Below, one piece after another: positions 60,145 through 64,000 of a stretch of DNA of 64,000 nt. The notes beneath the pieces were generated by a model. That model did not search any database and was not told the origin of the DNA. It worked only from the letters and a program-made list of their open reading frames with translations. The stretch is from Solirubrobacteraceae bacterium (GTDB taxonomy: Bacteria > Actinomycetota > Thermoleophilia > Solirubrobacterales > Solirubrobacteraceae): contig JAUJPF010000011.1 in assembly GCA_030447275.1 (NCBI GenBank), positions 18,254 to 82,253 on the forward strand. Reading direction: 5' to 3'. Position 1 is the stretch's first letter. The number at the start of each line of letters is the position of its first letter. A program made the position numbers and the translations under genes.

Positions 60145-60162
60145 GAGGTCTCCTGGGTCGGT

Positions 60163-60181
60163 CTACGACCCATGGTAGTAG
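60163..60181. promoter_or_regulatory. BlaI-type operator of the five-gene regulatory operon
   Basis: CTACGA-CCCATGG-TAGTAG, 19 bp with the same arm and spacer lengths as the site at 58340. It lies immediately before the start of the small CPxGM protein, the first gene of the operon with the second CP protein, BlaI and M56. This placement predicts autorepression. Confidence 0.68.
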
Positions 60182-60464
60182 ATGTATGCAGCGCGACTCA
60201 CACGTGCTGGTGATCACGCGAACGGTCGCGCCGTCACCGCGGCTACGCTCCGGTCGTATCCGTCTCCGAGCAGGTGCGGCAGTAAGGGCAGCGGAGCTTC
60301 GAGACGACGACGATCATGGTTCGATTCTTCACGGCATCCGGAAGGTCCGGCAACCATGCTCGCACGTCGCCGCAGGCGCGTCGACTGTCCCGAGAACTGC
60401 CCCGCAGTCCGCCGCGCGGTGCCGTAACCTCCGATGAACACGGGGCGCACGGCAGGAAGCGCGC
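60182..60464. other. Right end of element 3 without a clear gene
   Basis: No supported gene. A 24-codon reverse frame starting near 60316 encodes LRCPYCRTC and stops; it is too short to call. The stretch ends with the CGATGAACACGGGGCGCACG flank shared by the att copies. Confidence 0.35.
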
Positions 60465-60535
60465 CGGCCTCGAAAACCGTTGTAGCGGTAACCCCGCTAC
60501 CGAGGGTTCGAATCCCTCCCCCTCCGCTCAAGCAC
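60465..60535 (+). repeat. tRNA-Ser 3' half: attachment-site copy between the two element 3 units
   Basis: CGG-CCTCGAAAACC through CCCTCCG and CTCAAGCAC, as at 56058. From 60471 it is identical to the first unit. The bases before the core (GGCAGGAAGCGCGCCGGCC) are element 3's own right flank and are close to those at 43.48 kb. Confidence 0.88.
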
Positions 60536-60537
60536 GG

Positions 60538-60867
60538 GACGGCTCGCCGACGGCTTGCTCGTCGGTGTGGATCTCGTCGCGGGCCGCCGCGAGCTTGCCC
60601 GCCTCGAGCTCTCGCTCGCTGGTGAGCATCACCGCGAGCGCTTCCTCAGCGACCTGCTCCGCGGCGCCATCGAGCCTTGGCACGACGTCGTGATCGACTG
60701 CCCGCCGAGCCTCGGGCTCCTGACCGTGAACTGATGGTGGCCGCGGACGAGGTGGTGGTCCCCGTGGACATGACCGACGAGGGCGCGCTGCAGGGTGCCG
60801 TCGAAGTCCGAGGGATCGTGGACCGGCTCGGGCGGCACTCCGAGCCCGGCCCGCCCGACGCCCCCCG
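60538..60867 (+). pseudogene. parA remnant, second unit
   Basis: This is the duplicate of the remnant at 56131, shifted by 4407 bp, with the same missing base after LGLLTVN. The identical lesion in both copies shows that the damage predates the tandem duplication. Confidence 0.85.
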
Positions 60868-60947
60868 ATCGTCGACCGCGCCCGGCGTGTCCGCTACGCA
60901 ACCCTCAATCCCGCGTGCGCGGAGCACGCCTTCGAGGTCCACGGTCG

Positions 60948-61112
60948 TCACTGACCCGCTGACATGACGACGTGGGCGCGGGCGTACCGCCCGCTCAGGC
61001 TTCGCCCCCTGCTCGTCCAGCTCGTCGTGCTGGTGGTCGCTGGCGAGCTGGTGCTGAACCAGGGAGCCGACCCGACGAGCATCTTCAGGCCCATCCCTCC
61101 CATCATGTTCAT
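60948..61112 (-). CDS. Short methionine-rich protein, second unit
   Basis: Duplicate of the frame at 56541-56705, starting MNMMGGMGLKM, again 8 bp after the BNR gene stop. It is tentative for the same reasons as the first copy. Confidence 0.35.
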   Translation of the reverse strand: MNMMGGMGLKMLVGSAPWFSTSSPATTSTTSWTSRGRSLSGRYARAHVVMSAGQ

Positions 61113-61120
61113 CACCGCTG

Positions 61121-62020
61121 CTATCCGGCCGTGGTCCGGACGGTCCACGTCGCGCCGCCGTCCGAGGAGCGCTTCACAGTCCCGTCGGCCAAGGCGGCAT
61201 AGAGCTCGTCCCCGTGTGCGATGAACGCGGCGGGCTGACCCTCGATGGAGCCCTGCGTCTGCCACTCCGTGCCGGCGTTGGCGCTGACGAACACCTGCCC
61301 CTGGCCGTCGACCAGGTACAGGCGATCCTTCTCCGGCCACGCGAACAGCCCTGCGAGCTGGTCCGAGAGCGGTCGCCAGCCGCGTCCTTCGTTCGGCGAC
61401 GCGAACAGGCCCTTCTCCGTGGACACGACGACGCGTGACGGATTCGTCGGGTGGACGGCCAGACCGAAGACGGCCGCCGGGGGCATGCGCTCCTGCCATT
61501 TGCGGCCGCCGTCGCGCGAAACCATGAGTCGACCCTGCGTACCGTCGAAGCCGTAGATCTTGCCGCCCGAGGACTCCAGGACATGGAAGTCCGCCTCACC
61601 CAGCAGGGAGATGGTCTTCCAGGTCTTGCCGCCATCGCGCGACTCGATCAGCCCGAGGTTCGGTGGCAGGTTCTGATCGGCGCCGGGGTGGCCGGAGCCG
61701 ATGAACCGGTTCTTGCCCACGACGGAGAAGCCCATGATGTCCTGGGTGCTCGTCCCGACCTGCTTGGGCGTCGTCTCCCGCTCGGCGGCCGAGAAGAGGC
61801 CGTTGTGCGTAGCGATGAACAGGCGCTCGTCAGCCGGGTTCACCCCGAGGCCGTGAATGTGCTCGAGGGCCGGGCCTTCCTCGACGGAGGCGCTCTCCTG
61901 ACCGCCGCCCTCGCCGCCGCCGCCGAGCGTCGGGTCGTCGCTGCCGCAGGCGGCGAGCCCGACCGTCGCCAGCGCGGCTAGGACGGCGACCAGCGCTCGA
62001 GGCGACGGCGCGCGGCTCAC
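61121..62020 (-). CDS. BNR-repeat lipoprotein, second unit
   Basis: Same protein as at 56714-57613 (lipobox VGLAAC; SRDGGKTW-type Asp boxes). The translated sequence shows no difference from the first copy, so the duplication is very recent or maintained by recombination. Confidence 0.8.
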   Translation of the reverse strand: MSRAPSPRALVAVLAALATVGLAACGSDDPTLGGGGEGGGQESASVEEGPALEHIHGLGVNPADERLFIATHNGLFSAAERETTPKQVGTSTQDIMGFSVVGKNRFIGSGHPGADQNLPPNLGLIESRDGGKTWKTISLLGEADFHVLESSGGKIYGFDGTQGRLMVSRDGGRKWQERMPPAAVFGLAVHPTNPSRVVVSTEKGLFASPNEGRGWRPLSDQLAGLFAWPEKDRLYLVDGQGQVFVSANAGTEWQTQGSIEGQPAAFIAHGDELYAALADGTVKRSSDGGATWTVRTTAG

Positions 62021-62715
62021 GCGGCCGCCTTCACCCCACGCGCCACGAGGAACCGCACCATCGGATAGCCGGTCAGGAAGCCGAGGATGAGGCCCACCTG
62101 CATCAGGAACAGGAAGGTCACGTCGGTGACGGAGGGCATGACCCAGCCGAAGTGCAGGAAGAGCATCCAGCCGCCCATGCCGACATCGAAGGCCAGCACC
62201 GTCGCGAAGGCGATCAGCGCCGCCACACCGGCGCCCTGTCCGGGCGGAAGCCGGCGTGCGGGGACGGTGGAGAAGAAGAACTCGTAGGCGAACAAGAACG
62301 CCGTGGCGATCACCGCGACGGCCGCGATCATGGCCCACAGGTCCAGGCCGGCGATCGTCAGCCCGGACACCACGATGAGCGGCACGCCGAGAACATGGCC
62401 GACGAGCGACGCAGCCCCGCCCGGCGTCCCCCCGGTGAGCGCGGCGACGGACGCATCCTTCTCGGACGCCGCTCCATGCTCGGCCTGCCACTTCTCCGAC
62501 TGCGGGCGCCCGTAGCGAGCGTAGGCCCAGATCGCGAGCGGACCGAAGTACAAGGCCGTGCTCGGCCAGATGACGTTCATGGCGCCCACGCGCTGCCGAT
62601 GGCCGCGTCCGAAGACGTCGTAGGCGATGTACGCCGCCGACACCAGGGCCAGCCCGACGAAGCTCCACGACACCGGCGTCAGCCACCCAGGCGTGCTCAT
62701 CATCTCATCGTTCAT
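62017..62715 (-). CDS. DUF4396-type membrane protein, second unit
   Basis: Identical in translation to the first copy at 57610-58308, with the same GTGA overlap to the BNR gene and the same upstream palindrome at 62747. Two expressed copies would raise dosage of the membrane component. Confidence 0.78.
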   Translation of the reverse strand: MNDEMMSTPGWLTPVSWSFVGLALVSAAYIAYDVFGRGHRQRVGAMNVIWPSTALYFGPLAIWAYARYGRPQSEKWQAEHGAASEKDASVAALTGGTPGGAASLVGHVLGVPLIVVSGLTIAGLDLWAMIAAVAVIATAFLFAYEFFFSTVPARRLPPGQGAGVAALIAFATVLAFDVGMGGWMLFLHFGWVMPSVTDVTFLFLMQVGLILGFLTGYPMVRFLVARGVKAAA

Positions 62716-62746
62716 CTGCGGTCCTTCCGAGTTCGTTCGTCGCTTG

Positions 62747-62765
62747 CTACTAGGCAGGGTAGTAG
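62747..62765. promoter_or_regulatory. BlaI-type operator, second unit
   Basis: CTACTA-GGCAGGG-TAGTAG repeated 4407 bp after the first, in the same position relative to the DUF4396 start. Confidence 0.68.
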
Positions 62766-62827
62766 ATCCGCACGTGGCGGTGTTCCGAGCAGCGGACGTG
62801 GCGCGTGTACGCGTGAACCGGCCGCCG

Positions 62828-63745
62828 CTACACGGAGCGATGGCCGATCGCGCGACGCGCCCCGAGGATGCCGAACCCGCCGAGCACCACGGGCAGCACC
62901 GCCATGAGCAACATGCACGTCTGTGCGGCGAACAGCGGGATGTTGAGCTGAGGACCCTGGTGGACGGCGTCGAGACGGAGGTTCACGACGGCGACGGCGG
63001 CGAGCATGGTCAGCGACCACGCGATGAGCGCGACGGGAAGCTGCCACGCGGGGCGCTCGCCGAGGAGGTGATCGACTCGCTCGGGCGCGATACCGACGAC
63101 GGCGGGGTCGGCCGCCTCGAAGGTGAGCAGCGCTGAAGCCAGTGGCTGGGCGCCGCGTTTGCGCACGGCCGCGGAGTCGGCAGCAAGCTCGGCCAGTGCC
63201 GCGTAGCGGTCAGCGAGCCTGCGCGCGGCCGGCAGGAAGAACAGAGCGTCGGTGACCACCCGCACGACGAACACGCGGAGTGGATCGCGTACCCGCACGT
63301 GATGCGCCTCGTGGGCGAGGACGGCGTCGAGCTCGTCGTCGCTCAGCAGCGACGTCGCGCCCGTAGAGATGTAGATGCGCGGGCGAACCAGTCCGGCGCA
63401 GAACGCTTGGGGCTGGCCGTGGTCGAAGAGGACCGATCCGCCGGGGCCGCGGCCGCGGATCAGCAGCCGTCGCACGATGCGTCGCGAAGCCAGAACCTGA
63501 CGGACGGCCGAACGCACCCCGAGGATGAGGACGGCGGTCGCGAGGCTGCCGAGCGCCAGACTCGTCACTGCCGCGACGCTCGCGTCCGGGAGCGCGAAGG
63601 TGATGCACGCCTCGGCCAGCGCCGCGGGTGAGGGAGCATCGAAGCTCAGGCTCCCGACGGCTGTCATGAGAGCGAGCAAGAGCACGGCCGCCGCGGCGAG
63701 CCCGAGGCCGACGTGCAGCGCGAAGACCGACCTAGCCCGCGTCAC
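62828..63745 (-). CDS. M56 (BlaR1-like) membrane metalloprotease, second unit
   Basis: Identical in translation to the copy at 58421-59338, including HEAHH and the overlap with the repressor gene. Both units therefore encode a complete sensor protease. Confidence 0.87.
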   Translation of the reverse strand: MTRARSVFALHVGLGLAAAAVLLLALMTAVGSLSFDAPSPAALAEACITFALPDASVAAVTSLALGSLATAVLILGVRSAVRQVLASRRIVRRLLIRGRGPGGSVLFDHGQPQAFCAGLVRPRIYISTGATSLLSDDELDAVLAHEAHHVRVRDPLRVFVVRVVTDALFFLPAARRLADRYAALAELAADSAAVRKRGAQPLASALLTFEAADPAVVGIAPERVDHLLGERPAWQLPVALIAWSLTMLAAVAVVNLRLDAVHQGPQLNIPLFAAQTCMLLMAVLPVVLGGFGILGARRAIGHRSV

Positions 63746-64000
63746 GCCGGGCCAGGCGGCGCAGTTGATCGCGCCGCTTCGGGTCGAGCTGGTTCATCTG
63801 GCGCGCGAAGTGCACGAGCGCGGCCTCGCCGTAGTTCTCGACGAGCGCCCCCACCTCCGCTGCCGCGCGCGCCTCCAGGTACTCGTCGCGGCTCATCGCG
63901 GGCCGGTAGATATCGGTCTTGCCCTCGCGCCGGCGGACGAGCAGCCCCTTCTTGTCGAGCCGCGCCATCGTCGTCATGACCGTCGTGTACTTGCGCTCCT
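63732..64000 (-). CDS. BlaI-family repressor, second unit, cut by window edge
   Basis: The C-terminal part of the BlaI homologue (from about KERKYTTVMTTMARLDKKG to the stop at 63732), identical to the first copy. The start and the DNA-binding N-terminus lie beyond the window; by the 4407-bp period the gene should begin near 64130. Confidence 0.85.
   Translation of the reverse strand, partial: ERKYTTVMTTMARLDKKGLLVRRREGKTDIYRPAMSRDEYLEARAAAEVGALVENYGEAALVHFARQMNQLDPKRRDQLRRLARRDAG

Larger units (their letters stand above)
56064..64000. repeat. Tandem direct repeat of element 3, period 4407 bp
   Basis: Bases from 56064 recur from 60471 with no difference noticed in the stretches and encoded proteins compared. 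The first unit spans 56064-60470; the second runs to the end of the window (about 3530 bp seen). Each unit begins within the tRNA-Ser 3' copy. Bases immediately before the two starts differ (TT against CT, and further upstream), so the junctions are att sites rather than random duplication points. The array may continue beyond the window. Confidence 0.93.

Noticed and set aside
60240..60316. A 24-codon reverse frame with LRCPYCRTC
   Set aside because: It is too short, has no homologous context, and similar Cys-rich peptides arise by chance.
1..64000. CRISPR arrays, rRNA genes and complete insertion sequences
   Set aside because: No regularly spaced repeats, rRNA sequence or transposase gene was found. 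The only sizeable repeats are the att copies and the 4407-bp unit.

Overview
The window is high-GC DNA with tightly packed genes, frequent GTG starts and many ATGA/GTGA stop-start overlaps. An LPFTG-type wall-anchor signal, several lipoproteins, a universal stress protein and a TetR-GlpD-AGPS-like-GlpK cluster resembling actinobacterial ones all point to an actinomycete. By overall gene flavour it could be a Thermoleophilia/Solirubrobacterales-like lineage; that placement is inference. Several otherwise recognisable genes carry single-base frameshifts (P450, selO, parA, the AGPS-like oxidase, glpK), so part of the sequence is either decaying or contains small indel errors.

Bases 1-25840 look like ordinary chromosome. 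They hold a lipid-modification operon (ACP, cyclopropane-synthase-type methyltransferase, acyl-CoA desaturase) divergent from an FAD oxidoreductase. They also hold an HtrA protease, a PhoD-like phosphatase, ArfB, an O-methyltransferase, a SpoU rRNA methylase, two P450s, a broken selO, a glycosyltransferase and an epimerase. Secreted or lipoprotein genes, a molybdopterin oxidoreductase fused to a cytochrome-b-like membrane domain, UspA, a subtilase and TadA complete this part. A decayed LVIVD-type gene lies just before a tRNA-Ser(CGA) at 25841-25930.

From the tRNA-Ser onward the window is an accretion island. The 3' half of the tRNA, from the anticodon loop to the acceptor end, recurs at about 43494, 56058 and 60465. 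These copies divide the rest into consecutive elements. Element 1 (about 25.9-43.5 kb) carries an excisionase-like gene, a truncated integrase, an LVIVD/PA-domain secreted protein, a ParA/partition/sigma/PadR block, a diguanylate cyclase, a wall-anchored PHP hydrolase and a TetR-regulated glycerol-phosphate cluster (two GlpD, AGPS-like oxidase, GlpK). Element 2 (about 43.5-56.06 kb) carries DoxX and AhpD-like proteins, two radical SAM proteins, an arsenosugar-type glycosyltransferase, a HAD/FAD-oxidoreductase chimera, an ECF sigma factor flanked by two zinc-finger anti-sigma-like proteins, a broken mercuric-reductase-like flavoprotein, Lgt and a DUF3179 operon. Element 3 (56064-60470) is repeated in tandem with a period of 4407 bp and runs off the end of the window.

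Element 3 is the most distinctive part. It has no integrase and only a broken parA remnant beside its att site. It carries a one-direction module: two small CP-motif membrane proteins, a BlaI-type repressor, an M56 (BlaR1-like) membrane protease, a DUF4396 membrane protein and a BNR-repeat lipoprotein. Two matching palindromes, CTAC(T/G)A-N7-TAGTAG, sit just upstream of its two transcription units. The suggested picture is a protease-relieved BlaI regulon, probably for metal or envelope stress, carried on a non-autonomous tRNA-targeted element that has been tandemly amplified. Short ACTTCCCCAA repeats near several att copies look like integrase arm-binding sites.
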